Below, piece by piece: positions 1 through 7,790 of a stretch of 32,300 nucleotides of DNA. Source of the DNA: Wenzhouxiangella sp. XN79A (GTDB lineage Bacteria; Pseudomonadota; Gammaproteobacteria; Xanthomonadales; Wenzhouxiangellaceae); NCBI RefSeq assembly GCF_012272825.1, contig NZ_JAAWWS010000158.1, positions 15,956-48,255 of the forward strand, written 5' to 3'. A program made the position numbers and the translations under genes. The first letter of the stretch is position 1. The number at the start of each line of letters is the position of its first letter. The notes under the pieces were generated by a model. It had not been told where the DNA came from. It made no database searches and was given only the letters and a program-made list of their open reading frames with translations.

Positions 1-325
1 CAGGGCCACCACCGGAACCGCCGCCGGAACCGCCGCCAGGGCCACCACCGGAACCGCCGCCGGAACCGCCGCCGGAACCGCCACCGGAACCGCCACCGGA
101 ACCGCCGCCGGAACCGCCGCCGGAACCGCCGCCGGAACCGCCACCGGAACCGCCGCCGGAACCGCCGCTGGAACCGCCACCGGAACCGCCGCCGGAACCG
201 CCACCGGAACCGCCACCGGAACCGCCACCGGAACCGCCACCGGAACCGCCACCGGAACCGCCACCGGAACCGCCACCGGAACCGCCACCGGAACCGCCAC
301 CGGAACCGCCGCCGGAACCACCGCC
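1..325 (-). repeat. 12-bp coding minisatellite (GGGS units) in the pilin gene
   Basis: At least 27 tandem 12-bp units, in frame with the pilin. Two unit variants alternate irregularly and differ only in a synonymous Gly codon (GGC or GGT). Nearly all units encode GGGS. Two, at 2 and 38, encode Pro in place of Ser, and one unit near 167 has a Gly to Ser change. Because the period is a multiple of three, copy-number change would lengthen or shorten the tail without breaking the frame. The array continues past position 1. Confidence 0.95.
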
Positions 326-784
326 GTCACCGCTCGGGGGCGCAGCGTCGCCCGAGCTGCGGCAACCGGCCGGCACATGCTGCGGATTGCCGGAAACCAG
401 TTCGCAGTTCCAGTCCGCGCCCGCCGATGCCGAGGCCATCGAGAATCGGAACTGCAGCACCGGATCGACGGCCGCGCCGGTGTCCTGGGTTTCGATCACC
501 ACCGACCCGTCGCCGGCCACTCGAAGGTCGGCGCAGTACCGGGTTTCGCTGAAGTCGATACCGGCCGCTTCGGAGCTGGACGGTGCCTGTCCGCGTCGCA
601 TCGCGGTCTGGGCGACGGCCAGCCGGGCCGGGCCGGCGAGGTTCAGGCATTCGCTGACCTTTGCGCGCACGGTGTAGTTGGTGTAGCTCGGCACGGCGAT
701 GCCGAGCAGCGTGGCGATCAGGCCGACAACGATCAGGATCTCCAGGATGGTGAAGCCGGACTGGTTGGTTTGACGATGCTGCAT
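1..784 (-). CDS. Type IV pilin with (GGGS)n C-terminal tail, partial at the 3' end
   Basis: Predicted major-pilin-like subunit of a type IV pilus, exported to the inner membrane and processed by prepilin peptidase. The ATG at 782-784 is preceded by GGAG seven bases upstream. The protein has a 10-residue leader ending in Gly10, then the class III signal GFTILE (Phe11 is +1, Glu15 is +5) and a hydrophobic N-terminal helix to about residue 35. A globular domain follows with four cysteines (C46, C84, C127, C141), enough for two disulfides; the last pair has the spacing of a pilin D-region loop. After Cys141 a normal pilin would end. Here a short linker leads at residue 154 into pure Gly-Gly-Gly-Ser repeats that fill the remaining 108 codons and leave the window still in frame. 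The real C-terminus is not visible, so a further domain beyond the repeats is possible. Pilin identity is clear; the role of the tail is unknown. Confidence 0.88.
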   Translation of the reverse strand, partial: MQHRQTNQSGFTILEILIVVGLIATLLGIAVPSYTNYTVRAKVSECLNLAGPARLAVAQTAMRRGQAPSSSEAAGIDFSETRYCADLRVAGDGSVVIETQDTGAAVDPVLQFRFSMASASAGADWNCELVSGNPQHVPAGCRSSGDAAPPSGDGGGSGGGSGGGSGGGSGGGSGGGSGGGSGGGSGGGSGGGSGGGSGGGSGGGSSGGSGGGSGGGSGGGSGGGSGGGSGGGSGGGSGGGSGGGSGGGPGGGSGGGSGGGP

Positions 785-836
785 GGTGGACTCCGGGGCG
801 GCGCACAGGCGCTCGGGTAACGATTCACCCTGGATA

Positions 837-852
837 TGCAACTCTCGGGCCA
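837..852 (-). promoter_or_regulatory. Putative sigma54 (-24/-12) promoter of the pilin gene
   Basis: On the minus strand the sequence reads TGGCCCGAGAGTTGCA. It matches the RpoN consensus TGGCAC-N5-TTGCA with one mismatch and has the required GG-N10-GC spacing. It lies 52 bases upstream of the pilin start, which would leave an untranslated leader of about 40 nt. RpoN-dependent pilA promoters are established in Pseudomonas and relatives. No activator-binding site was identified. Confidence 0.6.
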
Positions 853-939
853 GATCCTGCCCCGCCCCTGCCGCCAGGCCCTGCGGCGTTCTCGTCCGCT
901 GCTTGTCCGCCGCTCGTGGGCTCCGAGCGACGCTCTGCG

Positions 940-1539
940 TCAATCCTCGACGCCGTGCCGTGCGCCGGTCCAGCCACCTTCGCCGAGCAGCCGCTGGCCC
1001 AGCGCGCGCGGTGCGTCCTCGAGGTCGGTGGCCAGGGAGTCGTTCCAGCGGTTCAGGAAGCCGTACAGGCAGATCGCACCGAGCATTTCGACGATCTGGT
1101 CCTCGCTCCAGTGCTCGCGCAGTCGGGCCATGATCCCGGCATCGACCCCGTTCGGCACGCTGCCGGCGGCCAGCGCGAACTCGAGTGCGGCCCGTTCGGC
1201 GTCACTGTACAGCGGGCTGGTCCGGTAGTCCCAGAGGGCATCGAGCTTGTCCTGCGACAGGCCGCTGATGCCGGCGGCGATCAGCGAATGCGCTTCGCAG
1301 TACTGGCAACCGGCCGCGCGGCTGGCGAAGTGGGCCAGCAGCCGCTTGGTGGCCGGATCGACGGTGCCGTCCGGGTCCATCACCGCCGAGGTCAGGGTGC
1401 CGAAGGCCTTCACGATTTCGGGGCGGCGCTGCATCGTCAGCAGACTGTTGGGCACGAAGCCGAGAATCTCGGCGAAGTGGTCGAAGGTCTCGGCCAGTTC
1501 GGGGGTGGTCTCGCGGGGCAGCGGGTCCAGGAAGGCCAT
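940..1539 (-). CDS. AhpD-like / carboxymuconolactone decarboxylase family protein
   Basis: A 199-residue cytoplasmic protein of the AhpD-like, peroxidase-related all-helical family. The diagnostic feature is the CxxCxxH redox motif (Cys78, Cys81, His84, context GCQYCEAHS), which in AhpD supplies the proton-relay and disulfide chemistry for peroxide reduction. The N-terminal part (ETFDHFAEILGFVPNS) is typical of the peroxidase-related subfamily. The ATG at 1537-1539 has GGAG eight bases upstream. It is a single gene on the strand opposite the DUF456 gene, so no partner reductase is visible and the electron donor is unknown. Substrate is not predictable; an antioxidant role is inference from the motif. 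Confidence 0.82.
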   Translation of the reverse strand: MAFLDPLPRETTPELAETFDHFAEILGFVPNSLLTMQRRPEIVKAFGTLTSAVMDPDGTVDPATKRLLAHFASRAAGCQYCEAHSLIAAGISGLSQDKLDALWDYRTSPLYSDAERAALEFALAAGSVPNGVDAGIMARLREHWSEDQIVEMLGAICLYGFLNRWNDSLATDLEDAPRALGQRLLGEGGWTGARHGVED

Positions 1540-1613
1540 GCGGTTTCTCCGTCGGTGTCGGGGCGGTCAGGATGAGAGAATGGGACCGGGTTTGCAACGG
1601 ACGTCTTGCAACG

Positions 1614-2126
1614 ATGGAAACGCTGGTCGAACTGCTGTCGGGATCCGCCGTCTACCTGGGCTGGTTGATCGCCGTTGTGCTGGTGCTGATCGGGCTGGCC
1701 GGCGCCATCCTGCCGGCGCTGCCGGGCACGCCGGTGGTGCTGGCCGGACTGGTGCTGATGGCCTGGCTGGGCGACTTCGAGGCCGTGCGCCCGGTCACCC
1801 TGGTCTGGCTGACCCTGCTGACCCTGCTGTCGCTGATCATCGACTTCCTGGCCACCGCCGAGGGCGCACGTCGTTTCGGCGCGGGACGCGCGGCGATCCT
1901 GGGGGCCACGCTGGGCGTGCTGGTCGGGCTGTTCTTCGGCCTTCCGGGGCTGCTGCTCGGGCCGTTCGTCGGCGCCGTGCTCGGCCACATGGCCGGCCGT
2001 GCCCGGCTCGACGACTCGCTGCGCGCCGGCGTCGGCGCCAGCATCGGCGTCCTGGTCGGCACCGTCGCCAAGGTCGTCATCAGCGTCATCATGATCCTCT
2101 GGTTCGCCATCGCCTGGTGGTTGTAG
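1614..2126 (+). CDS. DUF456 family integral membrane protein
   Basis: A 170-residue protein made almost entirely of hydrophobic, glycine-rich helices (roughly five membrane segments). It includes the loop GAILPALPGTPVVLAG and a later glycine-rich GLPGLLLGPFVGAVLG, both typical of DUF456 proteins. The function of this family is not known. I chose the ATG at 1614 because the first hydrophobic helix follows directly. An in-frame ATG at 1572 would add 14 charged residues, and neither start has a convincing ribosome-binding site. The gene converges on the alpha/beta hydrolase gene downstream. Confidence 0.78.
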   Translation: METLVELLSGSAVYLGWLIAVVLVLIGLAGAILPALPGTPVVLAGLVLMAWLGDFEAVRPVTLVWLTLLTLLSLIIDFLATAEGARRFGAGRAAILGATLGVLVGLFFGLPGLLLGPFVGAVLGHMAGRARLDDSLRAGVGASIGVLVGTVAKVVISVIMILWFAIAWWL

Positions 2127-2187
2127 CGGTCGCGGCTGCCACGGCTCCACCGAGGGCCGCATGCGCCGCGGCACGACGAGGTCTCCG

Positions 2188-2865
2188 TCAGTCCGGTTCC
2201 GGAAAGTGCCCGGTCGACAGGAAGCCGTCGATCGCGGTGGCGACAGTCCGGGAGAGGACCAGGCCGGTGTGGGAGACGGGCAGGAGGAGGCGATCGGTTT
2301 CGCCGTCGAGGCGGGTTTCGAGTTCGGCCACGGTGCCGTCGTGCGGGCGCGGCAGAGGCTGGATCAGGCGTCCGGCGCCCAGGCCACGGGTCCCGGCGAT
2401 GACGCCGACGTCCCAGCCGCGGGGAGCATGCTGGACGCCGGCGTCCAGCGGGCCGGCCGAGCGTCCGACCAGGCGGCCCATCGCCGGCAGCCGAGCGAGC
2501 CTTCGGGCCACGGCCGATCCGTTGACCGGACTGCCGAGCAGGACCAGCCGCGCCGGGGCGAGGTCGGCGCCGAAGCGCTCGAGCATGCGCAGCGCGACCA
2601 GTCCGCCGAGGCTGTGGCCGACCAGGTGGGCCGGGCCAGTGCCGATGTACTCGCGAAGTGCCCGGGCGTTGCTGTCGAGAGCGTGCCGGACCGTTGCATA
2701 GCCGAAGCGGCGGACCCTCCAGCCGTTGCGGGCCAGTCGACGTTCCAGCGGCCGAAGGCTGAAGGCGCCGTACCAGAGGCCGTGGATCAGGACAATGGGC
2801 AGTCGATCGGGCGGGGACGCGGTCACGGGGTCGTCCGGTCGGGGGCACGAGGCCCGGGCTCGCAC
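2188..2865 (-). CDS. Alpha/beta-hydrolase fold protein (lipase-like)
   Basis: A 225-residue alpha/beta hydrolase. Visible elements are the oxyanion-hole strand end VLIHGLW (His28-Gly29), the nucleophile elbow GHSLGG (Ser85), a likely acid in HDGTV (Asp176) and a likely catalytic histidine in PVSHTGL (His199). This order and spacing resemble small esterases and lipases that act on acyl esters, but the substrate cannot be read from the sequence. No signal peptide or lipobox is present, so it is probably cytoplasmic. The start is uncertain: the frame opens with GTG at 2865, and a second GTG at codon 14 (2826) would remove a charged, proline-rich stretch. Neither has a clear ribosome-binding site. 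Confidence 0.8.
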   Translation of the reverse strand: MRARASCPRPDDPVTASPPDRLPIVLIHGLWYGAFSLRPLERRLARNGWRVRRFGYATVRHALDSNARALREYIGTGPAHLVGHSLGGLVALRMLERFGADLAPARLVLLGSPVNGSAVARRLARLPAMGRLVGRSAGPLDAGVQHAPRGWDVGVIAGTRGLGAGRLIQPLPRPHDGTVAELETRLDGETDRLLLPVSHTGLVLSRTVATAIDGFLSTGHFPEPD

Positions 2866-3021
2866 AGGGTAGCAGCCGGCAGACGGATGGAAAACGTCGA
2901 GGTCGAGCGAAGGCCCGGGCGCAGAAGCCCTGGATCGTCAACGGTCCGAAGCGGGTTCTGCATCGAAGCGATCGCTGTGCATTGCCCGGCGATCCGGATA
3001 GCCGGTGCGCTTCGCCGGACA

Positions 3022-3049
3022 CGAAAACGGCCGCGCGGGGCGCGGCCGT
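3022..3049 (-). terminator. Putative Rho-independent terminator of the DUF4397 gene
   Basis: A perfect 9-bp GC-rich stem (3027-3035 with 3041-3049) around a 5-base loop lies 44 bases past the stop codon of the minus-strand DUF4397/IPTL-CTERM gene. In the direction of that gene the stem is followed by TTTCGT. The U-tract is short, so termination is likely but not certain. Confidence 0.6.
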
Positions 3050-3093
3050 CGGACAGAACTGATGAGGTTCCGGGCGATCGCCGGTCGGTCGGA

Positions 3094-3924
3094 TCAGACC
3101 AGGCGGCGGATGCCGACCACGGCCAGACCGAGCACCAGCAGGATCAGGCCCCACTGCCCGAGTGTCGGAATCGGCGCGGCGCCGCCGGCTTCCAGCGGCA
3201 GGACAGCCGAGCTGCCGTCGCCGAACACGGCGATGGCGCCGACCGGCTGGTTGACGATGTCGCCGACCGCGAACACGGTGACCTGGTCCCCCGCATTCAG
3301 CGTGACCGGCGCCAGGTCGATCAGGGTCAGCGCGCCGCCCGGGGTGGTCACCTGCAGGTCGTAGGTGCCGGCCGGCACGGTCAGAAAGCCGGAATTGCCC
3401 TTGTACGGAACATTCGTCAGACCGCCGACCACGTCACCGCCGTCGGTGCGGATATCGACTTCGGTGGCGGCCGGGTCGCTGGCGAACGGTGCGGCATGCA
3501 CGATGCGCAGCCGGGCGTCGGTGCCGCCGCGGACCGGCTGGGTGTCGACCAGCGCGAACAGCTCCAGCGGCTGGTTGACGACATTGCCGATCGCGACCAC
3601 GGTGTAGTCGAGGCCGCTGTCCAGGCTCAGCGTGTCGGTGATCGCGACATCACCGCCCGGCGGCGTGCGGACGTCGACGGTGACGTCGAACGGGTCGGTC
3701 ATGCCGGTCAGCGGGGTGTAGCCGGTGAAGTTCTCGTAGACCACGCCGGTGAAGGCCTCGGAACCGTTGACGTCGATCGACACTGCCGTGTCGGCGACGA
3801 CCGGCGCGAAGGGCGCCAGGTGGCCGATGTTCACATTGGCACCGATGCCCTCCCCATCCTGTGCAACCACTCCGCCTGCCCCCAGACTCAGCGAAAGAAC
3901 GATGGAACTGATCGTCTTCTTCAT
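3094..3924 (-). CDS. DUF4397 repeat protein with IPTL-CTERM sorting signal
   Basis: A 276-residue exported protein. It begins with a Sec signal peptide (MKKTISS, hydrophobic core, cleavage near VVA-QDG). Two similar beta-rich modules with DUF4397 character follow, each containing phrases such as LRIVHAAPFA and VPAGTYDLQV. The protein ends in about 25 residues with the tripartite sorting signal IPTLGQWG, a hydrophobic helix and a basic end (IRRLV). This IPTL-CTERM signal is known to be recognised by exosortases of the XrtH type, so the protein is predicted to be anchored or released at the cell surface. The start at 3924 has AGGGA nine bases upstream; an upstream in-frame ATG at 3960 lacks this. 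It lies downstream of aspS but is separated by 144 bases and has its own terminator. Ligand and function are unknown. Confidence 0.87.
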   Translation of the reverse strand: MKKTISSIVLSLSLGAGGVVAQDGEGIGANVNIGHLAPFAPVVADTAVSIDVNGSEAFTGVVYENFTGYTPLTGMTDPFDVTVDVRTPPGGDVAITDTLSLDSGLDYTVVAIGNVVNQPLELFALVDTQPVRGGTDARLRIVHAAPFASDPAATEVDIRTDGGDVVGGLTNVPYKGNSGFLTVPAGTYDLQVTTPGGALTLIDLAPVTLNAGDQVTVFAVGDIVNQPVGAIAVFGDGSSAVLPLEAGGAAPIPTLGQWGLILLVLGLAVVGIRRLV

Positions 3925-3967
3925 TGGGTCATTCCCTAGGTGTTGATGGATATACAGCATCGAAAGC

Positions 3968-3998
3968 GTGAATCACGATCGTGAATCGAACGTGAATC
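3968..3998. repeat. Three GTGAATC direct repeats between aspS and the DUF4397 gene
   Basis: GTGAATC occurs at 3968, 3981 and 3992, spaced 13 and 11 bp, just upstream of the DUF4397 gene on its template side. The same heptamer occurs twice upstream of aspS (5892, 5903). The helical-turn spacing would suit an operator, but no regulator is identified. Confidence 0.35.
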
Positions 3999-4068
3999 AA
4001 CGTCGAATCGATCATCCATCGACCCTGGGTCGACCCGTCGCCGGTCGGTTCGAACGAGGGCCGTGCAA

Positions 4069-5844
4069 TCACTCCGATGAACCACCCATGACAACACCGA
4101 TGTGCAGCTCGCCCAGGGCCTCGGCCTCGATCGTCGACGGTGCGCCGGTCAACGGGCAGCCGGCGGTGGTGGTCTTCGGGAAGGCGATGACTTCGCGGAT
4201 CGAGTCCTCGCCGGCCATCAGGGCGGCAATCCGGTCGATGCCGAAGGCGATCCCGCCGTGCGGCGGACAGCCGTAGCGCAGGGCTTCGAGCAGGAAGCCG
4301 AAGCGGGCCCTGGCCTCGGTCTGGTCGATGCCGAGCACGTCGAACGCCGCCTGCTGCATGGCCGGGTCGTGGATACGGATCGAACCGCCGCCGATCTCGG
4401 CGCCGTTGAGCACCATGTCGTAGGCGCGCGACAGCGCGTCGGCCGGCTCCGCCCGGAGTCGGTCCGGATCGGCGACCGACGGTGCGGTGAACGGGTGGTG
4501 CAGGGCGTAGTAGCGGCCGTCCTCGGCGTCGAACTCGAACATCGGGAAGTCGACGACCCACAGCGGGGCCCAGCGGTCTTCGACCAGCTCGAGATCGTGG
4601 CCCACCTTCAGCCGCACCGCGCCCATGAAGGCCGCCACGGTCATCGCCGGACCGGCGCCGAACAGCAGCAGGTCGCCGTCACCGGCGCCGCTGCGCTCGA
4701 GCAGGCCGGCGGCCGTTTCGCCGTCGAGGAATTTCGCGATCGGCGACTGCAGGCCGTCCAGGCCGGCCGATGCATCGTTGATCTTGATCCAGGCCAGTCC
4801 CTTCGCCCCGTACTTGCCGGCGTGGGCGGCCAGCTCGTCGATCTGCTTGCGCGAAAGTCCGGCACCGCCCGGAACGCGCAGTGCAGCCACCCGGCCGGTC
4901 GGGTCGGCGGCCGGTCCGGCGAACACCTTGAACTCCGAGTCGACGACCAGGTCGTCGACGTCGACCAGCTCCAGCGCGATGCGCAGGTCGGGCTTGTCGG
5001 AGCCGTAGCGGCGCATCGCCTCGGCCCAGCTCATGCGCGGGAACGGGTCGGGCAGCTCGACCTGGAGCACCTCGGCGAACACCTGGCGAACCAGTCCTTC
5101 GGCCAGGCCCTGGACGTCGGCTTCTTCGACGAAGGCCATCTCGATGTCCAGCTGGGTGAACTCGGGCTGGCGATCGGCTCTGAGGTCCTCGTCACGGAAG
5201 CAGCGGGCGATCTGGTAGTAGCGGTCCATGCCGCTCATCATGAACAGCTGCTTGAAGATCTGCGGCGATTGCGGCAGCGCGTAGAAGCGGCCGGCATTGA
5301 CCCGGCTGGGCACCAGGTAGTCGCGCGCGCCCTCGGGCGTGGCGCGGGTCAGGATCGGGGTCTCGAGGTCGAGGAAGTCGCGCGTCTCGAGGTGATGACG
5401 GATGGCCGAGGTCAGCTTCGAGCGCAGCCGCAGGTTGTTCTGCATCCGCGGCCGGCGCAGGTCGAGATAGCGATACTTGAGCCGCACTTCCTCGCCGTCC
5501 TCGTCGGTCATCAGCAGCGGCAGCGCGGCCGAGCCGTTGAGCAGCTCCAGGGTCGCGGCCACGACTTCGACCTTGCCGGTCTTCATGTCGGCGTTCCACT
5601 GGCTTTCCGGGCGCATCCGCACCGTGCCGGTGATCCTGACGCAGAACTCGTTGCGCAGCGTCTCGGCGACCGCGAAGCCCTCCGGGTTGTCCGGTTCGAC
5701 GACCACCTGGACGATGCCGGCGTGGTCGCGCAGACCGATGAAGACCAGCCCGCCGAGGTCGCGGCGGCGATCGACCCAGCCGCACAGGGTGACGGTCTGC
5801 CCGTCGAGGGCCTCGCTGACCCGGCCGCAGAGATGGCTACGCAT
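4069..5844 (-). CDS. aspS: Aspartyl-tRNA synthetase
   Basis: Class IIb aspartyl-tRNA synthetase of 591 residues, the usual length for the bacterial type. It charges tRNA-Asp with aspartate in the cytoplasm. Visible in order are the N-terminal OB-fold anticodon-binding domain ([17 protein letters not shown]), motif 2 ([18 protein letters not shown]), the bacterial GAD insertion domain in the middle, and motif 3 near the end ([13 protein letters not shown]). The position that is His31 in the non-discriminating Pseudomonas aeruginosa enzyme is Leu here, as in E. coli, which suggests a discriminating enzyme (inference). The ATG at 5842-5844 has AGGAG upstream at good spacing. The fmdB gene sits directly upstream, a common arrangement, but the DUF502 gene often found between them is absent. 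Confidence 0.97.
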   Translation of the reverse strand: MRSHLCGRVSEALDGQTVTLCGWVDRRRDLGGLVFIGLRDHAGIVQVVVEPDNPEGFAVAETLRNEFCVRITGTVRMRPESQWNADMKTGKVEVVAATLELLNGSAALPLLMTDEDGEEVRLKYRYLDLRRPRMQNNLRLRSKLTSAIRHHLETRDFLDLETPILTRATPEGARDYLVPSRVNAGRFYALPQSPQIFKQLFMMSGMDRYYQIARCFRDEDLRADRQPEFTQLDIEMAFVEEADVQGLAEGLVRQVFAEVLQVELPDPFPRMSWAEAMRRYGSDKPDLRIALELVDVDDLVVDSEFKVFAGPAADPTGRVAALRVPGGAGLSRKQIDELAAHAGKYGAKGLAWIKINDASAGLDGLQSPIAKFLDGETAAGLLERSGAGDGDLLLFGAGPAMTVAAFMGAVRLKVGHDLELVEDRWAPLWVVDFPMFEFDAEDGRYYALHHPFTAPSVADPDRLRAEPADALSRAYDMVLNGAEIGGGSIRIHDPAMQQAAFDVLGIDQTEARARFGFLLEALRYGCPPHGGIAFGIDRIAALMAGEDSIREVIAFPKTTTAGCPLTGAPSTIEAEALGELHIGVVMGGSSE

Positions 5845-5891
5845 GGAATGACTCCTGGAAAATCGGAACGTGGATCGAATGTGGATGGACA

Positions 5892-5909
5892 GTGAATCGA
5901 CAGTGAATC
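5892..5909. repeat. GTGAATC direct repeat upstream of aspS
   Basis: Two copies of GTGAATC at 5892-5898 and 5903-5909, 11 bp apart, in the 130-bp gap between fmdB and aspS. Similar GTGGATC and GTGGATG words lie just before them. The copies match the three between aspS and the DUF4397 gene. This may be a regulatory site or leftover repeat; nothing more can be said. Confidence 0.3.
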
Positions 5910-5974
5910 GGGGACGAACGGACGATGCCGGGCCGGAGGTCGCCGGCCCGGCCCGGGACATCAGGCCGTAGCGG

Positions 5975-6289
5975 TCACGCCGCAGCCGACGAGGTCGTGC
6001 TCGACGAAGCGCTCGAGGTCGACTTGGCCGGCTTGGCGTCGCCGCCGGCGTCCTTGGACGAATCGGACTTGGCAGGCTTGTCGTCGCCGGCCAGGTTCTT
6101 CTTGCCGTCCTTCTTGAAATCGGTCTCGTACCAGCCGCCGCCCTTGAGCCGGAAGCCGGCCGCCGAGACGAGCTTGTCCAGCGCGTCCTGACCGCAGTCC
6201 GGGCAGGTGGTCAACGGGTCGTCGGAAATCTTCTGCAGCTTCTCGAGGCGGTGGCCGCAATTCGAACACTGGTATTCATAGATCGGCAT
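5975..6289 (-). CDS. FmdB family zinc-ribbon protein
   Basis: A 104-residue protein that begins with the typical FmdB start [12 protein letters not shown]. It has one zinc ribbon formed by two CxxC pairs (Cys8/Cys11 and Cys29/Cys32), then a [10 protein letters not shown] segment that ends the conserved family domain. The last 35 or so residues are a low-complexity tail of Lys, Asp, Ser, Thr and Ala, likely disordered. The family is a putative regulatory or nucleic-acid-binding protein without an assigned reaction. The ATG at 6287-6289 is preceded by GGGAGGA, a strong ribosome-binding site. It is the gene immediately upstream of aspS and probably co-transcribed with it. Confidence 0.9.
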   Translation of the reverse strand: MPIYEYQCSNCGHRLEKLQKISDDPLTTCPDCGQDALDKLVSAAGFRLKGGGWYETDFKKDGKKNLAGDDKPAKSDSSKDAGGDAKPAKSTSSASSSTTSSAAA

Positions 6290-6394
6290 GGGTTCAATCC
6301 TCCCGTCAGGTGGCGCCGAAATGGGGCCGCCCTGCGCAATTTTCGAGTCCCCGCTGTTCGGGGTGCGCGGCGATGCGCGGTTCAACCCGGTATT

Positions 6395-7093
6395 ATGACG
6401 CGTTTCCCCGCACCCCGGAGCCTGCAACCCTTGGGCGATCCCGCCACGAACCCGCCGCCGGCGCCCGAACAGATCCACCAGGCGCTGTGCGCCGGCGCGC
6501 TGAAGTCGGCGCGCCCGCTGGCTCGCGGCCACCAGGGCTGGTTGTTCGGGCTTGCCATCAACGGCTACCGGCTGGCCGTCAAGACGCCGGCCGGCGGGGC
6601 CGGCGCTTTCCTGCATCGGCGCACGCTGCGCCGCGAGCATCGGGCCTATCGACGCCTCGACGGCCTGCCCGGTTTCGCGCGTTGCCACGGCCTGTTCGAC
6701 GATCGATGGCTGGTACTCGACGAGATCGACGGGCGGCCATTTCGCGACGCCTCGGCCGACGGAGCCGTCGGAGCCGACTTCTTCGACCGCCTGCTCGAGG
6801 TCGTTCGGGCGATGCACGAGCGCGGCGTGGCGCACGGCGACTTCAAGCGCAAGTCGAACCTGATGGTCGATGCCGAAGGACGTCCGTGGATCGTCGACCT
6901 GGGCACCGCGGTGCTGCGTCGAGACCGGTTCGCGCCGCTCAACCATGCGCTGTTCCGGACCCTGGCCCAGACCGACCTGAACGCCTGGGTCAAGCTCAAG
7001 TACGGCGGGTATGCCGGGGTCAGCGAGGCCGATCGTGCCCTGTTGCGCCCGACGCTTCCGGAGCGCCTGGCCCGCGCGTTCCGCCGCGCATGA
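6395..7093 (+). CDS. Small protein kinase-fold protein (RIO/LPS-kinase-like)
   Basis: A 232-residue protein with a compact kinase fold. Readable elements are an ATP-binding lysine in LAVKT (Lys63), a conserved glutamate region after it, the catalytic loop HGDFKRKSN (Asp149, Lys151, Asn155) and the magnesium-binding motif as DLG (Asp168). HGD in place of HRD, and the small size, resemble RIO, LPS-core or APH-type kinases rather than eukaryotic-like Ser/Thr kinases. The substrate is unknown. The start is the ATG at 6395. A TTG at 6431 with CGGAG upstream is an alternative that would shorten the N-terminus by 12 residues. The stop overlaps the start of the GDT1-family gene (ATGA), indicating translational coupling. 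Confidence 0.75.
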   Translation: MTRFPAPRSLQPLGDPATNPPPAPEQIHQALCAGALKSARPLARGHQGWLFGLAINGYRLAVKTPAGGAGAFLHRRTLRREHRAYRRLDGLPGFARCHGLFDDRWLVLDEIDGRPFRDASADGAVGADFFDRLLEVVRAMHERGVAHGDFKRKSNLMVDAEGRPWIVDLGTAVLRRDRFAPLNHALFRTLAQTDLNAWVKLKYGGYAGVSEADRALLRPTLPERLARAFRRA

Positions 7094-7665
7094 TCGAGGC
7101 CCTGCTGATCAGCCTGGCCACCGTCGGCGTGGCCGAACTCGGCGACAAGACCCAGCTGCTGGTGCTGATGCTGGCCCGTCGCTTCCGGCGTCCGGTGGCC
7201 GTGGGCCTGGGCCTGGTCGCGGCGCTGGCGCTGTCCAACCTGGTCGCGGCGCTGTTCGGTCGCTGGATCGACAGCCTGCTGCCCGACGCGCTGCTGGCCT
7301 GGCTGGTCGGCGGCCTGTTCGTCGCCATCGGCGTCTGGACCGCGCTCGGGGACGAGGACGATGACGACGATGCAGCGCCGCCGGTGTCCGGCCGGCGCGC
7401 GTTCGCCAGCGTCTTCGGCGTGTTCCTGCTGGCCGAGCTCGGCGACAAGTCCCAGCTGACCACCGTCGGCCTGTCGGCGTCGCTGGCGGACTGGTGGGTG
7501 GTTGCACTCGGCGCCACGCTGGGGGCGGCCCTGGTCAACCTGCCGGTGATCTGGATCGGCCACGCCATGCAGTCCCGGCGGCTGGCCTCGGCGTTCCGCT
7601 GGGGCGGGGCGGGGCTGTTCGTGGTGATCGGGGTGGCGGTGATCCTGGCCGGGGGGCTGGGTTGA
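7090..7665 (+). CDS. GDT1/TMEM165 (UPF0016) family cation transporter
   Basis: A 191-residue inner-membrane protein built as two homologous halves. Each half starts with the family signature E-x-G-D-K-(T/S): [10 protein letters not shown] around Glu16 and [10 protein letters not shown] around Glu116. About six hydrophobic helices are present. The halves are joined by a cytoplasmic-looking acidic linker with seven Asp/Glu in a row (residues 88-94). Family members characterised in bacteria, yeast and plants carry Mn2+ or Ca2+ in exchange for protons, so export or homeostasis of manganese is the likely role (inference). It overlaps the preceding kinase-like gene by 4 bp. No yybP-ykoY-type manganese riboswitch was seen upstream. 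Confidence 0.88.
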   Translation: MIEALLISLATVGVAELGDKTQLLVLMLARRFRRPVAVGLGLVAALALSNLVAALFGRWIDSLLPDALLAWLVGGLFVAIGVWTALGDEDDDDDAAPPVSGRRAFASVFGVFLLAELGDKSQLTTVGLSASLADWWVVALGATLGAALVNLPVIWIGHAMQSRRLASAFRWGGAGLFVVIGVAVILAGGLG

Positions 7666-7700
7666 CGTGAGGGACGAGGGGCCGGGAGGGACCAGGGTAG

Positions 7701-7790
7701 AGGGGCGAGTGAAGTTTGCACGCTGCTCGGTGGCTCACCCACTCGCCCCTAGTCCCTAGTCCTTAGTCCCTAGTCCCTAGTCCCTAGTCC
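7701..7790. repeat. Heptanucleotide repeat (CTAGTCC)6 within an imperfect palindrome
   Basis: Six tandem units of CTAGTCC fill 7749-7790 (the third is TTAGTCC). Just upstream, 7701-7711 is the perfect inverse of 7739-7749 (AGGGGCGAGTG against CACTCGCCCCT). The segment 7675-7707 looks like a decayed inverse copy of the heptamers. The element sits between convergent genes and could act as a bidirectional terminator. Its last unit supplies the stop codon of the OleD-like gene. Confidence 0.8.

Noticed and set aside
1-325. CRISPR or non-coding satellite at the window start.
   Set aside because: The 12-bp units are in frame with a clear pilin gene and encode Gly/Ser. There are no unique spacers.
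327-820. Alternative frames on both strands over the pilin gene.
   Set aside because: They lack the prepilin signal and pilin features seen in the correct frame that starts at 784.
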